Positions 31,490 to 37,757 of a stretch of 42,249 bases of DNA are shown here, piece after piece. Location of the stretch: positions 1-42,249 of IMG/VR virus record IMGVR_UViG_3300038309_000005; one strand, given 5' to 3'. This DNA is from a virus. A program made the translations under genes and the position numbers. Under the pieces are notes generated by a model, which saw nothing but the letters and a program-made list of their open reading frames with translations, had not been told where the DNA came from and searched no databases. Every line of letters begins with the position of its first letter. The stretch's first letter is position 1.

Positions 31490-33792
31490 CACTCTAATCC
31501 TTCTATTGGTGTTATCTCCATACCATCAAAACTGTCTAAGTTGTTAAACAGTTCTGTTGGAACCCTAACTACAACCTCATACACATTCTTATTGTAGTCT
31601 TTCTGCTTAGTGTTACGCTTTATGTACTTGCCTAGCCCGTGCTCCTTAGCTTCCTTCATAGTTAGTGGGGTTGTGATAGGATTCTGAGTCCTACTTACTA
31701 CAGCACCATTAGTCTGTAGAGGGATATAAACCTGTTGCCCTCTACCTAACCTAAAGTACGGGTTGTTATTGTTACAAACATTACTAAGCTGTCTGTTAAA
31801 TTCTGGCGCAGTGATATTACCTGTCTCAGCTTTAGCTATCAGCAATGCTAAGGTAGTGGCCGCATTGTCGTGATCTGACTTATCTTCTACCATCTCGTCG
31901 CTAACCTTATCTCTCCAGTGGTTTGCGTCCATATAGATACCACGATCTAGTAGCTTAACGTCTCTAAGGTGTCGGCAGAATGCTTCAAGCTCCTTAACCA
32001 CTAAGTGCTCTAGGTGAGGAATGTTAAGACGATCTGCTGTAAAGCTCATAAACATAACAATACGTCTATCATCTAATCCTTCTTTCATAACTTCCATACG
32101 GTTCGATGATACTAAGAATGTACCATAGTTGCGGTTAAAGCTGGTAGCATCCTTCCCTTTACTCTCAGCTCTAAGCGTCTTCGAGCCTGATACCTTTTTA
32201 ATGTAGTCTATCGTACTCTGTAGGATTACGTCCTCATCATGCTGAATGAACGAAGCACCTATAAACTCAGCATTAAACTGATTGTTAGAGCTGTTAATAT
32301 TACTCTTAACTACTGGGTCAATAGCTCCAAGTATCTGCTCTTGCAACACACCTTTACCAGCACCTTTAATTCCTAAGAAGTGAAATACTAGCGGGCTATA
32401 GTCAAAAGTCTTAAACTTATGGCTAAGAAACTGCTCAAATAGTGTTATTGCTTTCTTCGGGTCTTCTAGGTCTTTTACTAAGTTCTCCAGTATCTTCCTA
32501 ATAGTAGGAAAGCTCTCAGAGTCCGATGGTATCTCAGCATCCTCAAGCCCTCTAATAATGTTAAGATAGCGTGAGGGCTGAAAGGTATTATATACCAGTG
32601 TACCGTCTAAGTCCTGAGTAAGCCCTGATGAGAGGTGTTTACTGTATATAACCTCAGCTGTAGGAGTATTAGCTAACAGTAGGTCTTCCTTAATGTTACC
32701 AATATCCTTACCATCTATCATAAGCTGAAAATTCTTACTTTTCATCGCCTTAGCTAACTTAGGAAACCCTGTAAACTTCTGTAGCTTTCCACTGTTTCTG
32801 CTAGTGTAGTAAACATCGTCAGCATCTCTGCATAGCTGTTTAAAGGCGTGACCATCTATAGAAACTAGAGGGCCACTATTGTAATGCTCATTGTAGTGGA
32901 ATAGCTTCTTACCGTTAATCGTCTGAGTCGTTAAGTTTGAGAGGTGCCCTTCTAGCGTCTTAATGTCCAGAGGGTCACTCCAGAGCTCTGTTGCGATAAC
33001 TGTTATCAGCTCACGGTGCAGCTCAGGACTAATAGAAGCATCACCAGCTATCTTAGCAGTGAGAGCCTGTAGATAAGAGATTCCCTCACCCTCTGGGATA
33101 TTGTCTGGGTGGTAGTCAGGCTTAACCATTGGGCGGTAACGCTTAGGTGTTATCTGCTGCATCAGCTTTCTAAGGCTCTGGTCATAGTCCTTAGTACGAC
33201 TCCACATAGCTAAGGCATTATCTATCAGTGGTGCGCGGAATGTCCCCGAGGGCTCATAGTCTGAGCTCTGCTCTAGTATGTCCTTAGACTGGCGGCTGAT
33301 TAAAATATCTACTAACTCTTGTGGTATCGGTGTGAGGCTGTCTAGGCTACCCTGCTCTACGTTCTTAGTTAGGTTAGCTTCACATGCTGGATAAACTAAG
33401 CTATTCCCTTGTAGTATGTCGATTTTATCCGCTGTAGTTCTGCTTGCTGAGTAAAGCGGTGAATTTCTAAAATACTCAGTCGGAGCGAAGTAAAAGTGCT
33501 TAGTACCATTATCACTCTTAACTATGTAATGCTCTTCGGCGTTTTGTGTCTGGTTTAATAGAGTCTGCACTAGGTCTGTATTCTCTAATGTATCACAATC
33601 TATAACTACTAAATCATCATCTGGTCTAATAACATAACTAGGGCTAGTAACCTTAGCTGTATTATGCTTAATGTCTTTCCATGCTGGTAGCTTAGGATAG
33701 CTAAGATGTTTCTTACTACTAAGCTCAGTGTATGACTTCTTACCAGTTTTAGGGTTACGTTTAATAACTATGTTGGTTTTGATTAATAGCAT
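31489..33792 (-). CDS. Primase-helicase (AEP-like primase plus SF3 helicase)
   Basis: The 767-residue protein has an N-terminal primase/polymerase-type domain with VVIDCDT (about 62-68) and GTKHFYF (about 96-102), and a C-terminal SF3/D5-like helicase with Walker A GIKGAGKGV (474-482), an acidic FIQHDEDV and VSSNRMEV. A C-terminal winged-helix-like tail follows. It would unwind the fork and lay primers for the family A polymerase, replacing a T7 gp4-type enzyme. Codon use is less AT-biased than in its neighbours, hinting at a separate origin. Confidence 0.8.
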   Translation of the reverse strand: MLLIKTNIVIKRNPKTGKKSYTELSSKKHLSYPKLPAWKDIKHNTAKVTSPSYVIRPDDDLVVIDCDTLENTDLVQTLLNQTQNAEEHYIVKSDNGTKHFYFAPTEYFRNSPLYSASRTTADKIDILQGNSLVYPACEANLTKNVEQGSLDSLTPIPQELVDILISRQSKDILEQSSDYEPSGTFRAPLIDNALAMWSRTKDYDQSLRKLMQQITPKRYRPMVKPDYHPDNIPEGEGISYLQALTAKIAGDASISPELHRELITVIATELWSDPLDIKTLEGHLSNLTTQTINGKKLFHYNEHYNSGPLVSIDGHAFKQLCRDADDVYYTSRNSGKLQKFTGFPKLAKAMKSKNFQLMIDGKDIGNIKEDLLLANTPTAEVIYSKHLSSGLTQDLDGTLVYNTFQPSRYLNIIRGLEDAEIPSDSESFPTIRKILENLVKDLEDPKKAITLFEQFLSHKFKTFDYSPLVFHFLGIKGAGKGVLQEQILGAIDPVVKSNINSSNNQFNAEFIGASFIQHDEDVILQSTIDYIKKVSGSKTLRAESKGKDATSFNRNYGTFLVSSNRMEVMKEGLDDRRIVMFMSFTADRLNIPHLEHLVVKELEAFCRHLRDVKLLDRGIYMDANHWRDKVSDEMVEDKSDHDNAATTLALLIAKAETGNITAPEFNRQLSNVCNNNNPYFRLGRGQQVYIPLQTNGAVVSRTQNPITTPLTMKEAKEHGLGKYIKRNTKQKDYNKNVYEVVVRVPTELFNNLDSFDGMEITPIEGLE

Positions 33793-33992
33793 TTTAGATC
33801 TTTAAGGCTAAGTAGGTTTAGCAGCGAGCTAAGTTTAGAGCGACTCATGTTAAGCTTTAAGGCTACCTCTTGCTGAGTTGTGCGCTGTATATCTAATAGT
33901 ATTTCATCTTTGTGTATTACTAAGTTTGCATAGTAATCTTCTTTACTAAGCTTCTCCGTCTTTATAATGCTTAGGAATTCTTCGTAATTCAT
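33783..33992 (-). CDS. HTH regulator next to the control region
   Basis: The 69-residue product starts MNYEEFLSIIKTEKLSKEDY at 33992, with AAAGGCC upstream; a longer frame from 34025 would use the operator region. It has a helix-turn-helix around QQEVALKLNMSRSKLSSLLN. A dyad operator lies 23-45 bases upstream of its start codon, suggesting that it controls itself and perhaps replication. The stop overlaps the primase start. Confidence 0.6.
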   Translation of the reverse strand: MNYEEFLSIIKTEKLSKEDYYANLVIHKDEILLDIQRTTQQEVALKLNMSRSKLSSLLNLLSLKDLKCY

Positions 33993-34014
33993 TGGTGGCC
34001 TTTGGTGTTTGCAG

Positions 34015-34037
34015 AATGTTGACAATATGTTAACATT
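34015..34037 (-). promoter_or_regulatory. Dyad operator upstream of the HTH gene
   Basis: Arms AATGTTGACA and TGTTAACATT (9 of 10 symmetric) flank a 3-base centre. The site lies in the leader of the HTH gene, a classic place for autoregulation by a small dimeric regulator. The protein-DNA link is inferred. Confidence 0.5.
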
Positions 34038-34061
34038 TTGTCGGTAAATTTAGGCTTAGGG

Positions 34062-34120
34062 CATTTCTTAAAGAATTCTTAGAATTTTGTGTGGGAATTT
34101 TAAAAATTCTTTAAGAAATG
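34062..34120. repeat. 16-bp perfect inverted repeat in the control region
   Basis: CATTTCTTAAAGAATT (34062-34077) and its exact reverse complement AATTCTTTAAGAAATG (34105-34120) enclose 27 bases. The left arm borders a smaller palindrome, AAGAATTCTT (34071-34080). A stable hairpin or cruciform is possible. It belongs to the non-coding 34026-34447 stretch, which otherwise holds the operator, a G+C-richer core (34120-34245) and the GAGTCA arrays. I see no convincing gene in it. Confidence 0.85.
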
Positions 34121-34248
34121 TTTGCAAATACGGCCCTGTGAGGGTCGATATTTTTAGGGCTACCTTGGGTATCCTTGGGCGTAGATCGTTCGCTGTGGGC
34201 TTTGTATGGAGTTTTGAGTTTTGCGTCGGTTTGCTTCGGTGGGCCAAA

Positions 34249-34416
34249 GAGTCAGAAAGAGTCAAAGAGTCAGCTGGAGTCAGCTTTTCCATTAAATCAA
34301 AAGTTAAATTGAAAAATCGAAAAAATGCGACTTTACTGACTCTTAGACTCTTTTGACTCTTTGAATTATCTGTATTTATTGACTCTTATTATTTACTGAC
34401 TCTTTTGACTCCAGCT
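34249..34416. repeat. Opposed GAGTCA / TGACTC repeat arrays (candidate origin)
   Basis: The left array has four GAGTCA copies (34249, 34259, 34267, 34277). The right array has five exact TGACTC copies (34337, 34354, 34380, 34397, 34406) and one variant AGACTC (34345). Larger arms also pair: AGCTGGAGTCA (34272-34282) with TGACTCCAGCT (34406-34416), and CAAAGAGTCA (34263-34272) with TGACTCTTTG (34354-34363). The centre (34283-34336) is A-rich. An array of short sites around an AT-rich core fits a replication origin or a multi-site operator; the function is inference. Confidence 0.75.
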
Positions 34417-34447
34417 AACTCACTAGCGAAATAACCTTAGAATACCA

Positions 34448-34672
34448 TTAAAGTTCGTCCAATTCCTCCAGTTCAACCTTAGAAATATCAGCGAACATCT
34501 TAAAGTCTGTATCGCTTAGTTCCGCAACTGTATTAACAGCCTTAGCCATTCCACTAACTGTACCGTCATACGTCCAGCTAATTGTGTATTGCTTCTCTAG
34601 TACACGAGTGATAATTAGCTTATCCCCATCCTCAACCGTAACTACATTGTTACAAACTCTGAAAGTTAGCAT
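34448..34672 (-). CDS. Hypothetical early protein
   Basis: The 74-residue acidic product starts MLTFRVCNNVVTVEDGDKLI, beta-rich at first, then a helix, with an acidic end (KVELEELDEL). No family is recognised. Its start overlaps the stop of one copy of the duplicated gene. It is the last gene before the control region on this side. Confidence 0.55.
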   Translation of the reverse strand: MLTFRVCNNVVTVEDGDKLIITRVLEKQYTISWTYDGTVSGMAKAVNTVAELSDTDFKMFADISKVELEELDEL

Positions 34673-34854
34673 TAGTACTCCTCTCCCAAATAGTTGTATG
34701 TAGCTTGAGTTACAGCATTATTATACTGAGCTAAAGCATAACATAGATTATAGTGTGTATCTACCTCAGAACCACAAACTACGATATACTTATCACAAGT
34801 TTTATACAGTACGATATGTATATGAACAACCTTAGTTTCTATTAGAATCTGCAT
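34672..34854 (-). CDS. Duplicated small early protein, copy A
   Basis: The 60-residue protein starts MQILIETKVVHIHIVLYKTC with KYIVVCGSEVDTHYNLC next. It aligns along its length with the neighbouring 57-residue copy B: an identical first nine residues, the same VLYK, KYI-V-x-G-x-EV and a helical end. It is preceded by the same leader hairpin and Shine-Dalgarno as copy B. Role unknown. Confidence 0.65.
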   Translation of the reverse strand: MQILIETKVVHIHIVLYKTCDKYIVVCGSEVDTHYNLCYALAQYNNAVTQATYNYLGEEY

Positions 34855-34869
34855 AACACCTCCTTAATA

Positions 34870-34908
34870 GTGTTTAATAGGGCCTACCGAAGTAAACCCA
34901 ATAAGCAC
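34870..34908 (-). promoter_or_regulatory. YNCG-tetraloop hairpin and RBS stem, copy A leader
   Basis: On the minus strand GGGTTTAC and GTAGGCCC form an 8-bp stem (two G-U) closed by a TTCG tetraloop, extended by imperfect outer pairing. Just downstream AACAC and GTGTT (34857-34876) enclose the Shine-Dalgarno AAGGAG. The same two structures recur at 35097-35135. They may stall RNase, attenuate transcription or gate translation. Confidence 0.6.
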
Positions 34909-35081
34909 TAATCCTCCTCAGCACATAGCGCATGGCTGATGCACTGCTGATAGTTATTAAGCGCCATTGATTTATAATCAAAACTTTCTACCTCAGCACC
35001 ATAAACCAGAATATACTTATTTAGTGACTTATACAGCACCACAATAATCCCATTAACCTTAGTTTCTATTAGAATCTGCAT
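34908..35081 (-). CDS. Duplicated small early protein, copy B
   Basis: The 57-residue protein starts MQILIETKVNGIIVVLYKSL, with KYILVYGAEVESFDY next and a helical acidic end. It is a paralogue of the gene at 34672-34854, made by tandem duplication that included the leader. AAGGAGG precedes the ATG. It was found by reading the minus strand of the gap and is below usual length cut-offs. Function unknown. Confidence 0.65.
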   Translation of the reverse strand: MQILIETKVNGIIVVLYKSLNKYILVYGAEVESFDYKSMALNNYQQCISHALCAEED

Positions 35082-35096
35082 AACACCTCCTTAATA

Positions 35097-35135
35097 GTGT
35101 TTAAGAGGGCCTACCGAGGTAAACCCTTTAAACAC
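35097..35135 (-). promoter_or_regulatory. YNCG-tetraloop hairpin, copy B leader
   Basis: On the minus strand an outer perfect stem GTGTTTAA / TTAAACAC is joined by a small internal loop to GGGTTTAC / GTAGGCCC, closed by CTCG: about 16 paired bases. Relative to copy A the loop changes within the stable YNCG class while both 8-base inner arms are identical. The stop of the upstream gene touches the base of the stem. There is no U-run, so it may not be a simple terminator. Confidence 0.65.
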
Positions 35136-35383
35136 TAAGACTTAAACTTAGCGATATGGCCGTGACGCTTAGCACTACCGCCATTAGACTTAGCTATTTG
35201 TTTCAGATCGGAATCAATGTAATCCGGCACCAGAATTTCCAGAGTTTCTTTAGCAGCTACGATAAAATTATCTAGCTGCACACGATTTTTGTTAAAGAAT
35301 CCTGTTACCGTATGGCGTGTTTCGGTAATAGGGTTGTAAACTACTGCACCGATCCGTAGGTGTTTAAGTTCATGCTTAGTCAT
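35135..35383 (-). CDS. Small basic hypothetical protein
   Basis: The 82-residue product starts MTKHELKHLRIGAVVYNPIT at 35383; the longer frame from 35434 is discarded because it runs within the upstream gene. It has a short SH3/KOW-like beta segment (VVYNPITETRHTVTGFF) and a basic His/Lys-rich end (SAKRHGHIAKFKS), suggesting RNA or DNA binding. Function unknown. Confidence 0.55.
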   Translation of the reverse strand: MTKHELKHLRIGAVVYNPITETRHTVTGFFNKNRVQLDNFIVAAKETLEILVPDYIDSDLKQIAKSNGGSAKRHGHIAKFKS

Positions 35384-35852
35384 TGTTACCGTCCTTTGCT
35401 GCATTAGCTTTCTCGAACTCTGCCCAGTCAGCATCGTAATCGTACGTTTCAGGAGTGTTAAGAGCCTCTTTCATCTCCTTAGCCTCCTTAGCCTTAGCCA
35501 TAGCAGCCTCAGCATCGCCGCCGATCAGCAGCTCAGTAGCAGCGGCTTCCAGTGCTTTAACGGCACTGTTACGCTTGTGCCATTCACGGCTGGCAGCTTT
35601 ACAAAGTCCCTTAGACTTAGTATTATCCTCATAAAGAATCATATCAGCCGCTGGCTCATAGCGCTGATGGTAACGACACCATGCTTCTTTGATAGTTCCA
35701 TCCTCGTTAAGAATAGCGGGGTTAGAACTTCCACGGCTACCTTTAGGTTTGAGCAGGTCTGCCAACTCTTCTTTAAGCTTCTTGCTAACGTTTTTGTACT
35801 GGTCGTTGTTGAGGATAGCTTCGATAGCTTCCCATTGTTGTTGCTTAGTCAT
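35376..35852 (-). CDS. Putative zinc-finger early protein
   Basis: The 158-residue protein carries CRYHQRYEP (Cys59, His62) and GLCKAASREWHKRN (Cys84, His92), a possible zinc site resembling phage treble-clef-like proteins. It has an Ala/Glu-rich helix behind it and an acidic C-terminus. Codons are less AT-biased than in neighbours, suggesting strong expression or different origin. AAAGGAG is upstream. A nucleic-acid-binding role is plausible but not shown. Confidence 0.55.
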   Translation of the reverse strand: MTKQQQWEAIEAILNNDQYKNVSKKLKEELADLLKPKGSRGSSNPAILNEDGTIKEAWCRYHQRYEPAADMILYEDNTKSKGLCKAASREWHKRNSAVKALEAAATELLIGGDAEAAMAKAKEAKEMKEALNTPETYDYDADWAEFEKANAAKDGNND

Positions 35853-35900
35853 TGTATACTCCTTTAGGCTTACTTTGGGTTTTTGGTATAAGCCTTAATA

Positions 35901-35924
35901 GTACATGCTTAGCTTAACATGCAC
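35901..35924 (-). promoter_or_regulatory. Dyad symmetric site in an 80-bp intergenic gap
   Basis: GTACATG and CATGCAC (plus strand; one G-T mismatch) flank a centre that itself contains TTA/TAA symmetry. The site lies between two early genes and could be a hairpin in the transcript or an operator. A nearby TATACC-like hexamer is weak. Confidence 0.35.
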
Positions 35925-35932
35925 TATAAAGC

Positions 35933-36193
35933 TTAGTTTTCTACTCGCTTCATTAGTTCGCCATAAGTAGCGATTGTATAAAGTGTGTCTAGGTCGTAAG
36001 GCTTAGAGTGAGCAGTAAACGCTATTCTATCGTCCTCCTCAAAACCACCGTTTTCCAGCGCTGTAGTTTCGATAAGAATTCCAGTTATATCATAGGCAAG
36101 ATTAAAATAATCAGAGTAATAGCTAATATCCGCCGCTAGATAAATATATACCCATTCCTCGCCCTGTAAATCTTTCAGATAACATGCTTCCAT
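35933..36193 (-). CDS. Hypothetical early protein
   Basis: The 86-residue, acidic, Tyr-rich product (MEACYLKDLQGEEWVYIYLA, ISYYSDYFNLAYDITG) is not recognised. An alternating strand/helix pattern is likely. It follows the first early genes and would be among the earliest proteins made, a position often used for host take-over factors. Confidence 0.55.
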   Translation of the reverse strand: MEACYLKDLQGEEWVYIYLAADISYYSDYFNLAYDITGILIETTALENGGFEEDDRIAFTAHSKPYDLDTLYTIATYGELMKRVEN

Positions 36194-36211
36194 TTTCTAT
36201 CCTCCCTTAGA

Positions 36212-36523
36212 CTAAATCAGCTCGCCGTCTACGAACTCGCAGCGCACATCTTTATCATCTCTGTACCATGCAAAGCTACGCTGATATATTATACTTTTAG
36301 TAGCATAGCACATCTCAATAATACCATTTAGGCGTTCTTTAGTGGTATTAGTAGTATAACCACATGAGCTAAGATAGATATTCTCCCCATCACACCATGC
36401 AATCTTATTACCATGCAGATACATAGCAGTCTCAGTCTGAGAGACTTTAACTTCTGTATTATCTTTCTTAAATGGTTTATCCATTCTAAAAGCTGTTGCG
36501 GCTTCTTTTGTAATCTTTCTCAT
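36212..36523 (-). CDS. Conserved phage protein with NTTKERLNG motif
   Basis: The 103-residue product starts MRKITKEAATAFRMDKPFKK and contains TAMYLHGNKIAW, LSSCGYTTNTTKERLNGIIE and FAWYRDD. This combination is shared by small proteins in many unrelated phages (DUF8033-like pattern); the function is unknown. It is placed in the early block. Recognition is by motif memory only. Confidence 0.6.
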   Translation of the reverse strand: MRKITKEAATAFRMDKPFKKDNTEVKVSQTETAMYLHGNKIAWCDGENIYLSSCGYTTNTTKERLNGIIEMCYATKSIIYQRSFAWYRDDKDVRCEFVDGELI

Positions 36524-36556
36524 TTTTCTACCTTCCCTTGTTTGTTATTACTAATC

Positions 36557-36697
36557 TTATCTAGTCTTAGCTGAAATTCTGCTGAAATTCGCCAAGTTAG
36601 CTAAGAAGATACTAGCAACGGCGATAAATGCCGCTACCTCAAATTGTCCCGCTTTAACCGCCACTAGAGTTGCGGCTACTGTTATTAAGAGTTTCAT
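36557..36697 (-). CDS. 46-residue membrane peptide
   Basis: ATG at 36697 directly follows the preceding stop (TAA at 36698-36700). The product reads MKLLITVAATLVAVKAGQFE then VAAFIAVASIFLANLANFS and a basic end: two hydrophobic helices, probably inserted in the inner membrane. Too short for most callers. An early membrane protein of this type may protect against superinfection or depolarise the host; this is inference. Confidence 0.5.
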   Translation of the reverse strand: MKLLITVAATLVAVKAGQFEVAAFIAVASIFLANLANFSRISAKTR

Positions 36698-36922
36698 TTA
36701 ACACCATCCTTTAGAGTAGATAACGTTATAAGCATCATCTATCAGAATATTCAAGTTAACGTCACGGTCTGCACAAACTCTATAAGCATGTTTAGCTTTA
36801 TCGTATTTACAGCTAACTCCATCTAGTTGGTTAAATGCGTAGACAAAATTCATCCAGCCGCAAGTCATTCCAACTTTCTCCATAACTTCGTCTACTGATA
36901 AGTAGTGAGCTTTGCGTGCCAT
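36698..36922 (-). CDS. Hypothetical early protein, Cys-containing
   Basis: The 74-residue product starts MARKAHYLSVDEVMEKVGMT and has four cysteines (TCGWM, VSCKYD, VCADRD, terminal C), a spacing compatible with metal binding but not matching a known finger. It is followed directly by the membrane peptide gene. No family is recognised. Confidence 0.55.
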   Translation of the reverse strand: MARKAHYLSVDEVMEKVGMTCGWMNFVYAFNQLDGVSCKYDKAKHAYRVCADRDVNLNILIDDAYNVIYSKGWC

Positions 36923-36940
36923 CTCTCGACCCTCTCTTTC

Positions 36941-37171
36941 TTAGTTTAGTTCTATGCTAAAAATATCTATATTTTCTAGCATACCTTTAGCACAACCAAA
37001 TAAGCCATATTGAAAAATATTTACTGTTTGGCCCTCTATCAATATAGATATATCAGCTACTCCTGTGTCAATACGTTTATTAAACATACCATCTGCAAGC
37101 ATTGTTGCATATGCTTCTTTGACTTTCTTAGTCTGGCTCTTAGCTATAATCGGGTTTGTGTGAAGTTTCAT
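36941..37171 (-). CDS. First gene of the leftward early arm, hypothetical
   Basis: The 76-residue product starts MKLHTNPIIAKSQTKKVKEA, with a basic helical start and beta-rich end (ISILIEGQTVNIFQYGLFG). It lies 42 bases from the strongest promoter in the window and behind a purine-only leader, so it should be among the earliest and most abundant proteins. Host take-over is plausible; no family is recognised. Confidence 0.55.
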   Translation of the reverse strand: MKLHTNPIIAKSQTKKVKEAYATMLADGMFNKRIDTGVADISILIEGQTVNIFQYGLFGCAKGMLENIDIFSIELN

Positions 37172-37209
37172 CTTTCTTCCCTCTCTTTCTTTTTCTTTCT
37201 TTTTTTTTT
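37171..37209 (-). promoter_or_regulatory. Purine-only translation leader of the first early gene
   Basis: 39 consecutive pyrimidines on the plus strand give a 5' leader of only A and G before the start codon at 37171, including GAGAGGGAAGAAAG as Shine-Dalgarno. Such a leader cannot fold on itself and would load ribosomes well. The DNA could also form a triplex. Confidence 0.6.
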
Positions 37210-37213
37210 ATTT

Positions 37214-37242
37214 ATTATGACATAACTGCTAAGTAATGTCAA
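37214..37242 (-). promoter_or_regulatory. Sigma70-type early promoter
   Basis: On the minus strand the -35 is TTGACA (37237-37242), the spacer is 17 bases, and the -10 is CATAAT (37214-37219). Transcription should begin near 37207 and run leftward into the early arm. This is the best consensus promoter in the window and would be used by host RNA polymerase at once after entry. Confidence 0.85.
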
Positions 37243-37251
37243 GGGTTTTGT

Positions 37252-37284
37252 GTAGAAATTTCGATAAATTTGCAAATTTTCTAC
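37252..37284. repeat. AT-rich inverted repeat in the divergent control region
   Basis: GTAGAAATTT at the left and AAATTTTCTAC at the right pair with one bulged base. The repeat starts ten bases upstream of the early promoter -35, so it is a candidate operator or UP-like/IHF-bendable site. The whole gap 37172-37757 lacks a credible gene. Confidence 0.5.
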
Positions 37285-37310
37285 TAACTTCTTTAGGCTT
37301 ACATTATTAA

Positions 37311-37328
37311 TACGCGCACGCACGCGCG
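37311..37328. other. Alternating pyrimidine-purine tract (CG/CA)
   Basis: 18 bases strictly alternate pyrimidine and purine (TACGCGCACG then CACGCGCG), in otherwise AT-rich DNA. This is the classic composition for left-handed DNA under supercoiling, and it contains the short dyad GCGC / GCGC. Confidence 0.6.
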
Positions 37329-37397
37329 AATATCATAACAATGCTTTGAACAACCTTAAGCTTCCGAATTAATGTGTGCCAAGCCTAAGGCTGTTAG

Positions 37398-37446
37398 TTA
37401 TTGTTGTAGTACTGCTAAGTTATTTATTGTTGTAGTAATGCTTAGT
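37398..37446. repeat. Two 23-bp direct repeats in the control region
   Basis: Copies at 37398-37420 and 37424-37446 differ at two positions. They share TTATTGTTGTAGTA, then one variable base, TGCT, one variable base, and AGT. They start 26 bases apart (about 2.5 turns). They resemble iterons or paired regulator sites between the divergent arms. Confidence 0.7.
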
Positions 37447-37577
37447 GATATTATGTGATGGTTTGTGATAGAATTTTTCGGGTGCTTTTTCTGTAGTATA
37501 TACACCCCCTACCTCCAAGGGTGGGCTGTCAGCCTGAGCATCGGACACCGTTAAATACCGCCAAAATTTTCAAACTC

Positions 37578-37656
37578 CTTTTAATCCAATTAAATTAAAC
37601 ACTCAGCAGATAACTAAATAAAAATCCTACTAATACTTTTAATCCAATTAAATTAA
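37578..37656. repeat. Two identical 21-bp AT-rich direct repeats
   Basis: Identical copies at 37578-37598 and 37636-37656, containing CCAATTAAATTAA, start 58 bases apart, upstream of the rightward arm. They are candidate binding sites for a regulator of the terminase operon. Confidence 0.75.
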
Positions 37657-37721
37657 TCACTTGTAACCAACTAACCAACCACCCAATAAATATCAAAAGA
37701 ATTCTCAAAGCAAACTAACGC

Positions 37722-37727
37722 TATACT
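37722..37727 (+). promoter_or_regulatory. Possible -10 of the rightward packaging operon
   Basis: GC-TATACT lies 31 bases before the small terminase ATG (37758), in the same GC-TAnAnT context as the elements at 39983 and 4531. The upstream box of those elements is not conserved here. Confidence 0.35.
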
Positions 37728-37757
37728 CCAGAAAACTACAGATTTTAAAGGATTCCA

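Noticed and set aside
34087-34356. 89-residue plus-strand open frame (and a 74-residue minus-strand one) over the control region
   Set aside because: Composition is unlike other proteins here, there is no Shine-Dalgarno, and both run through the inverted repeats and GAGTCA arrays.
37501-37534. Small G+C-rich hairpins (CACCC/GGGTG, and the odd palindrome GGCTGTCAGCC at 37524-37534) in the control region
   Set aside because: Stems of five bases with no U-run; noted as local symmetry but too weak to call a terminator or operator.
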